In this document: in pieces, positions 22,739-34,900 of the stretch
How the letters are laid out: each line of letters opens with the position of its first letter
How positions within the stretch are numbered: the stretch's first letter is position 1
NCBI GenBank assembly: GCA_934047225.1
Contig: OW204010.1
Coordinates: 434,001 to 498,000 of the forward strand
Length of the DNA stretch: 64,000 nucleotides
From: Ypsolopha sequella
Lineage: Eukaryota; Arthropoda; Insecta; Lepidoptera; Ypsolophidae
Direction: 5' to 3'
Notes under the pieces: model-generated
Databases searched by the model: none
What the model was told of the DNA's origin: nothing
What the model saw: the letters and a program-made list of their open reading frames with translations, nothing else
Position numbers and translations under genes: made by a program

Positions 22739-23572
22739 GTACCGGGGATGACCCACCGGGGAGGATGGTACCAAGCCATATTTTCGGCTGTCTTTATAGA
22801 CAATATTGCCAGTCGGATAGTTCCTGTCCCGCTGAAGTCCTAAGATAATTTTTCATCAGTTTTAATTTTGAAGAACTACTTCCAACTTTGTTAATTGTAA
22901 CAGGAAGGGTCAAAATATATGCTATTATTACCTTCGGACGATGAGGTTTTATACAGGTTGTTTGGGACATCGAAGTTAATATTTTCAGGGATGATAAAGG
23001 AAGTGATTTTGATAATTTTTGACTGAATTTACGATTAAGCAAAGTTTTGTAATTTCCGAAATATATACATTTTTCAGTTTTGTCCACTAAAAATTACAAT
23101 AAAACACTATTTATGGCTAAAATCTCATTTTTATTTTAAATTAATTCTTAATATTCTTCTATTGAACAATAAATCTAGGTAAATGTGTTCAAAATGAAGT
23201 GAAAATAAAACATGCAACGAAGAAATAGGTTTTTAATTAAAGAAATAATTATTTTTAACCATAAAAAGTGTCTTATTATTTTTTTAATGCAGTTACCTAA
23301 TTTTAATAAGAAAAAACTGAAAATATTCTATATATCTCAAAAATTAAAAAACTGCATAATAGTAAATTCAGTCTGAATTGTTAAAAATCACTTGCTTTAT
23401 CATCCCTCAAAATATTAACATCGATGACCCAAACACCCTGTATACCAATAATACAAGATCATTGCCTCCGGACAACTGCATGCAAGGCTATTGAGTTTTA
23501 TCTGTAGATAGATAATAATTCCGTGAGTTCCTTAATGGAATGAATTTTCTGAATTTCAGATTTGAAGCATGT
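22739..23572. other. AT-rich spacer, no gene seen
   Basis: Sequence between two arrays. Reading frames are short with no family resemblance. No repeat was recognised. Confidence 0.4.
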
Positions 23573-24175
23573 TTTGAAAGAATTTTTGCTTGCACACGTT
23601 CTGGGCCCCTGTTAGCCCAGGCTCTGTTGTCAACAATTTTTGCTTGCACACGTTGGGGGCCCCTGTTAGCCCAGGTGCTGTTGTCAATATTTTTTGCTTG
23701 CAGACGTTCGGGGCCCCTGTTAGCCCAGGTGCTGTTGTAAACAATTTTTGCTTGCACACGTTCGAGGCCCCTGTTAGTCCAGGCTCTGTTGTCAACAATT
23801 TTTGCTTGCACACGTTGGGGGCCCCTGTTAGCCCAGGTGCCGTTGTCAACAATTTTGCTTGCACACGTTGGGGGCCCCTGTTAGTCCAGGCTCTGTTGTC
23901 AACAATTTTTGCTTGCACACGTTGGGGGCCCCTGTTAGCCCAGGTGCCGTTGTCAACAATTTTGTTTGCACACGTTGGGGGCCCCTGTTAGTCCAGGCTC
24001 TGTTATCAACAATTTTGCTTGCACACGTAGGGGGCCCCTGTTAGTCCAGGCTCTGTTGTCAACAATTTTGCTTGCACACGTTGGGGGCCCCTGTTAGTCC
24101 AGGCTCTGTTGTCAACAATTTTTGCTTTCACACATTCGGGGTCCCTGTAAGCCCAAGCTTTGTTGCCAACAACTA
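23573..24175. repeat. 54-bp minisatellite, about 11 copies
   Basis: Unit caacaatttttgcttgcaca, cgttgggggcccctgttagc, ccaggtgctgttgt. Copies vary in the T-run (period 53 or 54), in gcccagg/gtccagg and in gtgctg/gctctg/gtgccg. The two-unit alternation on the right side indicates a dimeric higher-order repeat. Confidence 0.95.
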
Positions 24176-25197
24176 ACTGCAAAAAGTATTCAAAGAAAAA
24201 AACTACTCACGGCTGAAATTTTGCATTTTTTTTTGCAACTGAAGGTGATTGTCATCTCGATGGGATTAACACTGGGATCATTGATCACCGCTACCGTCGG
24301 GTCAGTTATTGTGACCCCTGGAAAGAGGACACAAACTTTTTAAAACACAAGTGAGTTATGCCAACTGTAGGTACCTACGTTGTACACTAGGTACCTTCTT
24401 TGACAGGGCCGGATTTAGGGGATGGCAACAGGGGCTACAGCCCCGAGGCCTCCACAAGAGAGGGGCTCCCACAATAGTGGTTCCGCCAATAAATTAAAAA
24501 TATTGATTTTAGTGGACTGTATGCGAAGCGTCAAAATGGCGAACTATACTGGCGTGACAATTGTTACTAAGTTTTTGACTCTGTTAGTTCTTAGAGGTCC
24601 GGTTTAGATGCTTGGCTTTACGACGTGAGGAATACGTAAACAAAACACAGTTAATGGGCGCCACTTAATTTTATTAGGCAAAATCAAGAAAACCTAGAAA
24701 TTATAAATATTTACAAGACAAAACAACTAAAACCAAATTAGTTTCTTCACTTGGTATTAAATCACAATAAATTATTTTATATCCCCTTCTGTGTTCATAT
24801 GTACAAAATTCGAGCACATATTTATTTATCAAGTTCTATTTCATACCCGACAGACTACAATTATTTAATAAATTGTTGTCCTATATAAAGGACAACATAA
24901 ATTCTCCTCCTCTAGTACTTTTTTCTTACGCCACAATGTTTACATGAAAATTAAATATGGCTAATACCACTTATCTTTCGACTAGTTCACATGTTGTTCT
25001 TAATTCTTGTTGATAATGTTATTGTGAGTATTCTTAGTTTTATTTTTTGTTATAGTAATGGTAATACATATGAGCACTTATGCAAACAGCGGATATATGA
25101 TCGATCTTGAATCAAAGAAGGTGCCTCTACTTCGTTGTTGCCCAGGGGCCTCCACATCCTATAATGCGGCTCTGTACTTTGGTACCTACGTTGTACA
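24176..25197. other. intergenic, possible hAT-type remnant
   Basis: gacagggccggatttaggg at about 24405 resembles the terminal inverted repeat start of many hAT elements, and similar gggg-ctcc-ac words recur near 25143. No matching right end was found. There is no gene. Confidence 0.3.
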
Positions 25198-25721
25198 CTA
25201 GGGCACGAATCATCCATCCATCCATCCATCAGCCTAGTTCGTCCACTGTTGGACATAAGCTATTCGCAGGGTCATTTTCACTATTGTACGCGTACTTAGT
25301 TGATAAATGAAGCTTTTTAGTTTTAGTTTAGTTCTTAATTTTATTTTAATATTTAATATTGTAATCCATAATTTTTAATTTTAATTTTGAACTTTTAATT
25401 CTATGGGCCCACAGTGCCTGATTATAAACAATTATAAATAAATAAGCCTTTCCAGGACTTTGCCACTTCCGGCAGTCATCCTGGAAGAATTGCCCATACT
25501 CACACACGCTGGGCAGGTGGGTTGGTGAGCGCGGTGCCGGAACCCTCGCACCAGTGACGCCGCTGCCCGTCACTAGTCTGTTCCATATAAGGCCCGGCTA
25601 TTAGGGATGGATTTACCGCCATCCATCGGTTCCAGGCATGGTGGGCTTCCTGGTTTTTTGCCTGTGAGCTGTCCTCTTACTCTCCCCCGAATTACTTGGA
25701 GGGGGTCTCCAAGTAAGATGA
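25198..25721 (-). repeat. dispersed repeat, copy 1 (split)
   Basis: 25198-25261 and 25441-25721 match 39555-39870 in order: cagcctagttcgtccactg, then cctttccaggactttgccac, catcctggaagaattgccca, ggtgccggaaccctcgcacc, agtgacgccgctgcccgtca, actctcccccgaattactt. Identity is above 90% by eye. An AT-rich stretch of about 180 bp interrupts this copy. On the minus strand it has the MGNSSRMTAG-type frame often seen as a spurious protein in moth annotations, so I read it as a retroposon fragment. Confidence 0.75.
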
Positions 25722-25867
25722 GAAGAGCGCACGAATACGTTAATACAATTATAATCAGGCGTACAGTATAGTGCCATGTTAATAATATGCGTAGGAATCT
25801 TCGCCACTCTTCGGTGGAGATAACGTCGGCAACTAATATTCAATCAAAATGATAAGTAGCAATCAAA

Positions 25868-26990
25868 CGTTAACACGGCTAGTTAGTATTTTAACTGTAA
25901 GTCTGTTACAAGATCTGTAGACGCTGTTCGTCAGTTATGCAAGACGGTTCATGTACTTGCTCTTCAGGAGACGTGGCTGTTGCCTCACGATGTGACATTT
26001 ATTGGAACTATAGACCAGGCTTTTGAGTATACCAGCAAATCAGCGGTGGACACGTCGCGTCAGCTGGTATTTTGAGAGGCCGACTCTACGGTGGTGTGGC
26101 TATTATGTGGCGGTAGGGAGCGTTTTCGTCCGTATCAGTGATTCCGTGTAACAGGAGACGCCTCCGACAGGAATAATTATCTTTGGCAACCGTAATAGCG
26201 AGGGTGATGGATAGTTTGCTGGATCACCAGCTTGCAAAGCATGTAGACCTTCACGAGACGCAGTTTGGTTTTAGGCCGGGACTTTCGACGTTAACAGCGA
26301 TACTGCGCCTCAAGCACACTATCCATTACTATGTGACGCGAAAAACGCCGGTGTATGCATGTTTTTTGGATCTGTCGAAAGCGTTTGACCTTGTTCAATA
26401 TAGTATTCTATGGGATAAGCTCCTAAAGGAAACTGACTCACCTTAGGAGTATGTAGAAATTTTAAAATTTTGGTATAATAACCAGATAAACAGTGTGAGA
26501 TGGACTGGCTCATATTCAAAAGGATACGGGTTGGAGTGCGGAGTGAGACAGGGTGGCCTAGCCTCTCCGCGACTCTTTAACCTCTACATAAATGGTCTGG
26601 TCGAGGAGCTCGGTAGGGCCGGCGTAGGATGCTCAATTGATTGAGTATTTGTAAACAACGTCAGCTACGCCGATGATAAGGTGCTGCTTAGCCCTTCGGT
26701 TAGAGCTCTTGAGACTCTAATAAGCATCTGTGAGATGCTTATTACACGGAGTCCCATGACCTGAGGTACAACTGCAGGAAAATTGAACTACTCATATTCA
26801 AGGCGGGTAACAAATTACCCAAATTTGTCCCTCCGATTAAACTTGGAGATAGTGTGTTGAGCAGAGTCACCAAATTCAAATACCTGGGGCATTGGGTCAC
26901 CGAGGACCTCTCTGATATTTTGATGTTGAGAGGGAGCGCAGAACGTTGGCGATGAGCGCGCCAAGGCTCAAGGCCCCTAAAAACTTGCTT
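25868..26990 (+). pseudogene. degenerate LINE: endonuclease and reverse-transcriptase remains
   Basis: From 25880 the frame reads NCKSVTRSVDAVRQLCKT, then LALQETWLLPHDV, an AP-endonuclease motif. After a deletion the RT begins (26183-26446, ETQFGFRPGLSTLTAI and ACFLDLSKAFDLV). It continues in another frame with CGVRQGGLASPRLFNLYING and the catalytic SYADD (TAC GCC GAT GAT at 26666-26677). Stops, frameshifts and the missing endonuclease-RT linker make it inactive. It belongs to the apurinic-endonuclease class of non-LTR elements (jockey/CR1-like); the exact clade is not determined. Confidence 0.85.
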
Positions 26991-27124
26991 TTTTTACTGT
27001 GTGATAAACTTTGTCAGAATGCCTCCCCCCTCCATAGTCAAATCCTGGATCCGCCCTTGAAATGAAACTGATCAAGTAGTGAAACTATTTGAGAGGCCCC
27101 TTTACGCTTGGTCATTATCTAGCG

Positions 27125-27250
27125 ACATCTAACTTCGTCTCTATACAGCCCAAAAAGCAAAATTTGATGAAACACCATCATGATAGCTGTCAGGATATCG
27201 TGAAAATTGCCTCATTTTTACGCAAAGTTTAGCAAGTTGTATAATTTTTA
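27125..27250 (-). repeat. dispersed repeat, inverted partner of 13385-13515
   Basis: Contains aaaaagcaaaatttgatgaa, accatcatgatagctgtcag and cgcaaagtttagcaagttgt, each the reverse complement of a word in 13385-13515. Confidence 0.75.
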
Positions 27251-27527
27251 AGTATAAGTACTGGAAATAAAAAAGAGAGAAATACAGACGTCGGTCGTCG
27301 TTAATGTAAAGAAAGTTATATTTTTTATAAATAAACAGTTTTCGTTTCATGGGAAACAGTTTTTACCTGAAACCTTTCACAAATTCGGCGATTTTTTAAT
27401 ATTTAGCCATCTTGCACCTCTTGATGAAATACGGGTCGGAATACGATGTGGGGGGGGGGAAGGGAAACATATCTTTTATTTACAAGATGAAACATATCTT
27501 GTTGGCAACGCCATCAAAAGGGCTTGC

Positions 27528-27624
27528 TACGGCATACGTCCATGGCTACGGCAGTGTGAACACGGACGAGATCAGCTACGGCATACGTCCATGGCTACGG
27601 CAGTGTGAACACGGACGAGATCAG
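27528..27624. repeat. 48-bp tandem duplication
   Basis: ctacggcatacgtccatggc, tacggcagtgtgaacacgga, cgagatca is present twice in a row without differences. The surrounding 27251-27940 interval has no other recognised feature. Confidence 0.9.
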
Positions 27625-27941
27625 CTGATCGCTGAGTGTCGAGGAGGATTGTTTATTTTGTGCCAAATAAGAGCTAGTTATTGTATTGTTACGTTGATTC
27701 AGTATAAATAAATTAACAATCTACAGATGTGTGCAAAGTTTCATTGAGATTACAGCCATCAGGATGTCACAAACACCTAAAGCATTTATATGGCAGCCAA
27801 GCGGTAAGGCCCACCATCACAGCTAGCGCCATCTACAATGGTATTATAACCTAAAAACCGGTTAACTTGATCTGATATTACATTACAACACATGTTTGAG
27901 ATATAAATACCTTCTCCGCACATTAGTTCCGCTAGAATTGA

Positions 27942-28196
27942 GTATTCTGCGATGACTCTGGTCTGGGACGATGTTCGGTTCAGTTACTATTTTACTTGTT
28001 CTGTGAGACCTACACACATAAGTTTCCCGGTGAGCGAGGACGCTGGTACAACACGGCGAACTGTCAAAATGTGACGGTGTTTATGAAGCCCGGCGGCGTT
28101 AATCCGTTTATTGTCCACCGGCAAACTTACGTGTGTACATCTGTGCCTGAAACAAATTACACCACATATTATATGTTCTATTGTTATGTTTGATGA
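27942..28196 (+). other. Cys-containing open frame of uncertain status
   Basis: The frame is open from 27942 to TGA at 28194-28196 and encodes CETYTHKFPGERGRWYNTAN, then CQNVTVFMKPGG, with Cys spaced along about 60 residues and better codon composition than the surroundings. A TATA-like atataaatac at 27901 lies about 40-50 bases before the frame. There is no ATG in this frame. An ATG at 27971 opens a hydrophobic leader-like MFGSVTILLVL in a different frame that stops at once. It could be a frameshifted small secreted protein gene or chance. No family recognised. Confidence 0.2.
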
Positions 28197-28299
28197 TAAA
28201 GTTAAGATAAGCGGGTAATCTCAAGTTTAGATTTGATCACTAGCTAAAGGTAATTCAATCATTATTAGAGTGCATTACCAACTATTAATCAATCAGAAA

Positions 28300-28900
28300 C
28301 AAATTTAGATATGTCAGAAAAAAATATTGAGTCCTTCCTGAGGATTGGCGAGCAAAACTCTAAAGAAACTAGAAATAAACATAAACTGGCTTTTCCAAAA
28401 ATCAGACTTGCCAAGATGAGTACCTCTTTCGTAGGACATGGCATAAGATTTTACAATAAACTTCCAAAGGAGGTCCTTAAAACTGTATATTAAGCAGAGC
28501 CTACTGAAAAAGGCATATTATAAAATAAATGAATATTTGGATGATCGTGAAGCATGGTGTAACAGTGATAATGATATTTGTCATGATAGTAGTTTATAAT
28601 TAAGTAAGTAGCAAAATTTCCTAACTTATGATTCCCCTAAGGTTAATTACAGACTGTAAAAGTACATAGACTATATGAAATAGGTAGACAAAGATATATG
28701 TTTTTCTTTTTTTCATTAACCTGAATTCCTGCTGTCTTGTATTTTCTTGTAATTTTTAGATATACTAAATAAGTTTTAGTATGTAACTGATATGTAAGAA
28801 AAAAAAAGACATAATCTTGCTAAGTTTCTTGCCCTTCTTAAGACTAATCGAATGGGCGGAGGTAGGCATTTATTTATATATGTAACATATTAGTATGTAG
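28300..28900 (+). pseudogene. LINE 3' end (RT tail plus 3' UTR)
   Basis: 28311-28493 encodes RNKHKLAFPKIRLAKMSTSF, then VGHGIRFYNKLPKEVL. After a frame change it continues KKAYYKINEYLDDREAW to about 28560, which is the standard C-terminal tail of a non-LTR reverse transcriptase. The following 3' UTR is shared with 6560-6960. 5'-truncated and inactive. Confidence 0.8.
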
Positions 28901-29029
28901 TATATAGGATGGGATTTGGTCGGTCGCCTGGATTCGTGCTGGGGGCTCGGTTGGTGATCATTGAACCTTGTTCCTGGTCCCTGGCCGGGTCTCCGGTATG
29001 GGTTCGGGCGGTTGATTGGATTTCACCTT

Positions 29030-29350
29030 GTATAATATATATTTTATCTATGCCGTACACCGACGGAGGGTTTTAATCGAATACATATTGCTACATAAAT
29101 TAAATAAACCTTTAACTTAGTTCATGTACATTTATTATTTTATTACATATGGTTTTATAAGAATAAATTTGACTTGTAAAAAGTGTATTATGTATACCTA
29201 CTTTACAAAATAAACTATTTGAATTTAAAAGCACAAATATTTTTTGAAAATATTCCTCGGGCCAGCATTTGAACCTGCGACCTCCTGCTTACATGACAGG
29301 CGCGCTACTGACTTGCGCTACCGAGGTTCGTATCTGGAACGACGAATTTT
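29030..29350 (-). mobile_element. tRNA-derived SINE
   Basis: On the minus strand the head (about 29345-29258) has an A-box-like tagcgcaagtcagtagcgc and a B-box-like ggttcaaatgc. An acceptor stem cctcgg/ccgagg and an anticodon-type stem cctgt/gcagg with a seven-base loop carrying TGT (threonine-like) are also present. The T-arm is poorly paired, so this is not a functional tRNA. The body follows to about 29030 and includes atagtttattttgtaaagta and ttaaaggtttatttaattta. A headless copy lies at 21923-22085. The 28901-29029 interval shows nothing. Confidence 0.7.
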
Positions 29351-29477
29351 TCCACCATGCCTGTATACCGAACTTTTGTAACTACTTGATATACCAGCTT
29401 GTAATGCACATAATGAACGCTCACGAGGGCGTTATGTGATTTCACGCCTTGCTCATTCTGAACAGAATCAGTCTGAA

Positions 29478-31790
29478 CAGAAGTAGTCGTCGCTACAATA
29501 CCTGTTGCATCAGAAGTAGTCGTCGCTACAATACATGTTGCATCAGAAGTAGTCGTAGCTACAATACATGTTGCATCAGAAGTAGTCGTCGCTACAATAC
29601 CTGTTGCATCAGAAGTAGTCGTCGCTACAATACCTGTTGCATCAGAAGTAGTCGTCGCTACAATACCTGTTGCATCAGAAGTAGTCGTCGCTACAATACC
29701 TGTTGCATCAGAAGTAGTCGTCGCTACAATACCTGTTGCATCAGAAGTAGTCGTCGCTACAATACCTGTTGCATCAGAAGTAGTCGTCGCTACAATACCT
29801 GTTGCATCAGAAGTAGTCGTCGCTACAATACCTGTTGCATCAGAAGTAGTCGTAGCTACAATACCTGTTGCATCAGAAGTAGTCGTCGCTACAATACCTG
29901 TTGCATCAGAAGTAGTCGTAGCTACAATACCTGTTGCATCAGAAGTAGTCGTCGCTACAATACCTGTTGCATCAGAAGTAGTCGTCGCTACAATACCTGT
30001 TGCATCAGAAGTAGTCGTAGCTACAATACCTGTTGCATCAGAAGTAGTCGTCGCTACAATACCTGTTGCATCAGAAGTAGTCGTAGCTACAATACCTGTT
30101 GCATCAGAAGTAGTCGTCGCTACAATACCTGTTGCATCAGAAGTAGTCGTAGCTACAATACCTGTTGCATCAGAAGTAGTCGTAGCTACAATACCTGTTG
30201 CATCAGAAGTAGTCGTAGCTACAATACCTGTTGCATCAGAAGTAGTCGTCGCTACAATACCTGTTGCATCAGAAGTAGTCGTAGCTACAATACCTGTTGC
30301 ATCAGAAGTAGTCGTCGCTACAATACCTGTTGCATCAGAAGTAGTCGTAGCTACAATACCTGTTGCATCAGAAGTAGTCGTCGCTACAATACCTGTTGCA
30401 TCAGAAGTAGTCGTAGCTACAATACCTGTTGCATCAGAAGTAGTCGTAGCTACAATACATGTTGCATCAGAAGTAGTCGTCGCTACAATACCTGTTGCAT
30501 CAGAAGTAGTCGTAGCTACAATACCTGTTGCGTCAGAAGTAGTCGTCGCTACAATACCTGTTGCATCAGAAGTAGTCGTCGCTACAATACCTGTTGCATC
30601 AGAAGTAGTCGTAGCTACAATACCTGTTGCATCAGAAGTAGTCGTAGCTACAATACCTGTTGCATCAGAAGTAGTCGTAGCTACAATACCTGTTGCATCA
30701 GAAGTAGTCGTCGCTACAATACCTGTTGCATCAGAAGTAGTCGTAGCTACAATACCTGTTGCATCAGAAGTAGTCGTAGCTACAATACCTGTTGCATCAG
30801 AAGTAGTCGTAGCTACAATACCTGTTGCATCAGAAGTAGTCGTAGCTACAATACCTGTTGCATCAGAAGTAGTCGTCGCTACAATACATGTTGCATCAGA
30901 AGTAGTCGTAGCTACAATACCTGTTGCATCAGAAGTAGTCGTGGCTACAATACCTGTTGCATCAGAAGTAGTCGTAGCTACAATACCTGTTGCATCAGAA
31001 GTAGTCGTCGCTACAATACCTGTTGCATCAGAAGTAGTCGTAGCTACAATACCTGTTGCATCAGAAGTAGTCGTCGCTACAATACCTGTTGCATCAGAAG
31101 TAGTCGTCGCTACAATACCTGTTGCATCAGAAGTAGTCGTAGCTACAATACCTGTTGCATCAGAAGTAGTCGTAGCTACAATACCTGTTGCATCAGAAGT
31201 AGTCGTAGCTACAATACCTGTTGCATCAGAAGTAGTCGTCGCTACAATACCTGTTGCATCAGAAGTAGTCGTAGCTACAATACCTGTTGCATCAGAAGTA
31301 GTCGTAGCTACAATACCTGTTGCATCAGAAGTAGTCGTAGCTACAATACATGTTGCATCAGAAGTAGTCGTAGCTACAATACCTGTTGCATCAGAAGTAG
31401 TCGTCGCTACAATACCTGTTGCATCAGAAGTAGTCGTAGCTACAATACCTGTTGCATCAGAAGTAGTCGTAGCTACAATACCTGTTGCATCAGAAGTAGT
31501 CGTAGCTACAATACCTGTTGCATCAGAAGTAGTCGTAGCTACAATACCTGTTGCATCAGAAGTAGTCGTCGCTACAATACCTGTTGCATCAGAAGTAGTC
31601 GTAGCTACAATACCTGTTGCATCAGAAGTAGTCGTAGCTACAATACCTGTTGCATCAGAAGTAGTCGTCGCTACAATACCTGTTGCATCAGAAGTAGTCG
31701 TAGCTACAATACCTGTTGCATCAGAAGTAGTCGTCGCTACAATACCTGTTGCATCAGAAGTAGTCGTCGCTACAATACCTGTTGCATCAG
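29478..31790. repeat. 33-bp minisatellite, about 70 copies
   Basis: Unit cagaagtagtcgtcgctaca, atacctgttgcat. Nearly all variation is one position, cgtCgct versus cgtAgct, with rare atacAtgtt, cgtGgct and gcGtca. Since 33 is divisible by three, two frames stay open (802 codons, and 285 codons of an ATIPVASEVVV repeat). The A/C position is conservative in neither frame (Arg/Ser in one; silent in the other). No flanking exon or signal supports translation. Confidence 0.97.
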
Positions 31791-31813
31791 ACAGTTAAGA
31801 AATTCACAGTTCT

Positions 31814-31950
31814 CATTAACCAAGATTATGTTTTTATTCCAAAATCCATTGCTTTGAATACTCTAATTATAGTTTGTAATGCACTCTAATAATAATTAGA
31901 GCATTCAAAGCGATGTATTTCGGAATAAAAACATATAATCAACGTTAATT
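31814..31950. mobile_element. small palindromic MITE
   Basis: gtttttattccaaaatccat, tgctttgaatactctaatta is mirrored by taattagagcattcaaagcg, atgtatttcggaataaaaac. The arms are about 60 bp with a short central spacer. Directly adjoins the 33-bp array. Confidence 0.75.
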
Positions 31951-31978
31951 TTGTCCATCTTTAGCTAGCTAAACTATA

Positions 31979-34900
31979 TATAATATTCGAACGGGTCTTA
32001 CGCGATCTAGACATCACCTGCATCTCATCACTGCACCTGGCAATAGTCGCCAGACAGATTCCCGTAGACCATTGGGCATGCAACTAACTGAATCGAACAT
32101 GGGGCATGCAACTAACTGGCTCGAACATGGGGCATGCAACTAACTGCCTCGAACATGGGGCATGCAGCTAACTGGCTCGAACATGGGGCATGCAACTAAC
32201 TGCCTCGAACATGGGGCATGCAGCTAACTGCCACGAACATGGGGCATGCAACTAACTGGCTCGAACATGGGGCATGCAACTAACTGGCTCGAACATGGGG
32301 CATGCAACTAACTGGCTCGAACATGGGGCCTGCAGCTAACTGCCACGAACATGGGGCATGCAACTAACTGGCTCGAACATGGGGCATGCAACTAACTGGC
32401 TCGAACATGGGGCATGCAGCTAACTGCCACGAACATGGGGCATGCAACTAACTGCCACGAACATGGGGCATGCAACTAACTGGCTCGAACATGGGGCATG
32501 CAACTAACTGGCTCGAACATGGGGCATGCAGCTAACTGCCACGAACATGGGGCATGCAACTAACTGCCACGAACATGGGGCATGCAGCTAACTGCCACGA
32601 ACATGGGGCATGCAACTAACTGCCTCGAACATGGGGCATGCAGCTAACTGCCACGAACATGGGGCATGCAACTAACTGCCTCGAACATGGGGCATGCAAC
32701 TAACTGGCTCGAACATGGGGCATACAACTAACTGCCTCGAACATGGGGCATGCAACTAACTGCCTCGAACATGGGGCATGCAACTAACTGCCTCGAACAT
32801 GGGGCATGCAACTAACTGGCTCGAACATGGGGCATGCAACTAACTGGCTCGAACATGGGGCATGCATTTAACTGGCTCGAACATGGGGCATGCAACTAAC
32901 TGCCTCGAACATGGGGCATGCAACTAACTGGCTCGAACATGGGGCATGCAACTAACTGCCTTGAACATGGGGCATGCAACTAACTGGCTCGAACATGGGG
33001 CATGCAACTAACTGCCTCGAACATGGGGCATGCAACTAACTGCCTCGAACATGGGCATGCAACTAACTGCCTCGAACATGGGGCATGCAACTAACTGGCT
33101 CGAACATGGGGCATGCAACTAACTGGCTCGCACATGGGGCATGCATTTAACTGGCTCGAACATGGGGCATGCAACTAACTGCCTCGAACATGAGGCATGC
33201 AAATAACTGGCTCGAACATGGGGCATGCAACTAACTGGCTCGAACATGGGGCATGCAACTAACTGGTTCGAACATGGGGCATGCAACTAACTGCCTCGAA
33301 CATGGGGCATGCAACTAACTGCCTCGAACATGGGGCATGCAACTAACTGCCTCGAACATGGGGCATGCAACTAACTGCCTCGAACATGGGGCATGCAACT
33401 AACTGCCTCGAACATGGGGCATGCAACTAACTGCCTCGAACATGGGACATGCAACTAACTGCCTCGAACATGGGGCATGCAACTAACTGCCTCGAACATG
33501 GGACATGCAACTAACTGCCTCGAACATGGGACATGCAACTAACTGCCTCGAACATGGGGCATGCATTTAACTGGCTCGAACATGGGGCATGCAACTAACT
33601 GCCTCGAACATGGGGCATGCAACTAACTGCCTCGAACATGGGGCATGCAACTAACTGCCTCGAACATGGGGCATGCATTTAACTGGCTCGAACATGGGGC
33701 ATGCAACTAACTGCCTCGAACATGGGGCATGCAACTAACTGGCTCGAACATGGGGCATGCAACTAACTGCCTCGAACATGGGGCATGCAACTAACTGCCT
33801 CGAACATGGGGCATGCCACTAACTGCCTCGAACATGGGGCATGCAACTAACTGGCTCGAACATGGGGCATGCAACTAACTGGCTCGAACATGGGGCATGC
33901 AACTAACTGGCTCGAACATGGGGCATGCAACTAACTGGCTCGAACATGGGGCATGCATTTAACTGGCTCGAACATGGGGCATGCAACTAACTGCCTCGAA
34001 CATGGGGCATGCAACTAACTGGCTCGAACATGGGGCATGCAACTAACTGCCTCGAACATGGGGCATGCAACTAACTGCCTCGAACATGGGGCATGCAACT
34101 AACTGCCTCGAACATGGGGCATGCAACTAACTGGCTCGAACATGGGGCATGCAACTAACTGGCTCGAACATGGGGCATGCAGCTAACTGCCACGAACATG
34201 GGACATGCAACTAACTGCCTCGAACATGGGACATGCAACTAACTGCCTCGAACATGGGGCATGCATTTAACTGGCTCGAACATGGGGCATGCAACTAACT
34301 GCCTCGAACATGGGGCATGCAACTAACTGGCTCGAACATGGGGCATGCAACTAACTGCGTCGAACATGGGGCATGCATTTAACTGGCTCGAACATGGGGC
34401 ATGCAACTAACTGCCTCGAACATGGGGCATGCAACTAACTGGCTCGAACATGGGGCATGCAACTAACTGCCTCGAACATGGGGCATGCAACTAACTGCCT
34501 CGAACATGGGGCATGCCACTAACTGCCTCGAACATGGGGCATGCAACTAACTGGCTCGAACATGGGGCATGCAACTAACTGGCTCGAACATGGGGCATGC
34601 AACTAACTGGCTCGAACATGGGGCATGCAACTAACTGGCTCGAACATGGGGCATGCAACTAACTGGCTCGAACATGGGGCATGCATTTAACTGGCTCGAA
34701 CATGGGGCATGCAACTAACTGCCTCGAACATGGGGCATGCAACTAACTGGCTCGAACATGGGGCATGCAACTAACTGCCTCGAACATGGGGCATGCAACT
34801 AACTGCCTCGAACATGGGGCATGCAACTAACTGCCTCGAACATGGGGCATGCAACTAACTGCCTCGAACATGGGGCATGCAACTAACTGCCTCGAACATG

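Noticed and set aside
21333..22848. Several overlapping frames of 75-223 codons
   Set aside because: The same peptide text rotates through the frames because the period is 58 or 59 bp.
29258..29345. A functional tRNA-Thr gene on the minus strand
   Set aside because: The T-arm does not pair properly, and the sequence continues into a retroposon body found elsewhere, so it is a SINE head.
29449..31857. 802- and 285-codon repeat proteins
   Set aside because: The period is 33 bp, divisible by three; there is no promoter, splice or signal-sequence context, and variation shows no codon-level constraint.
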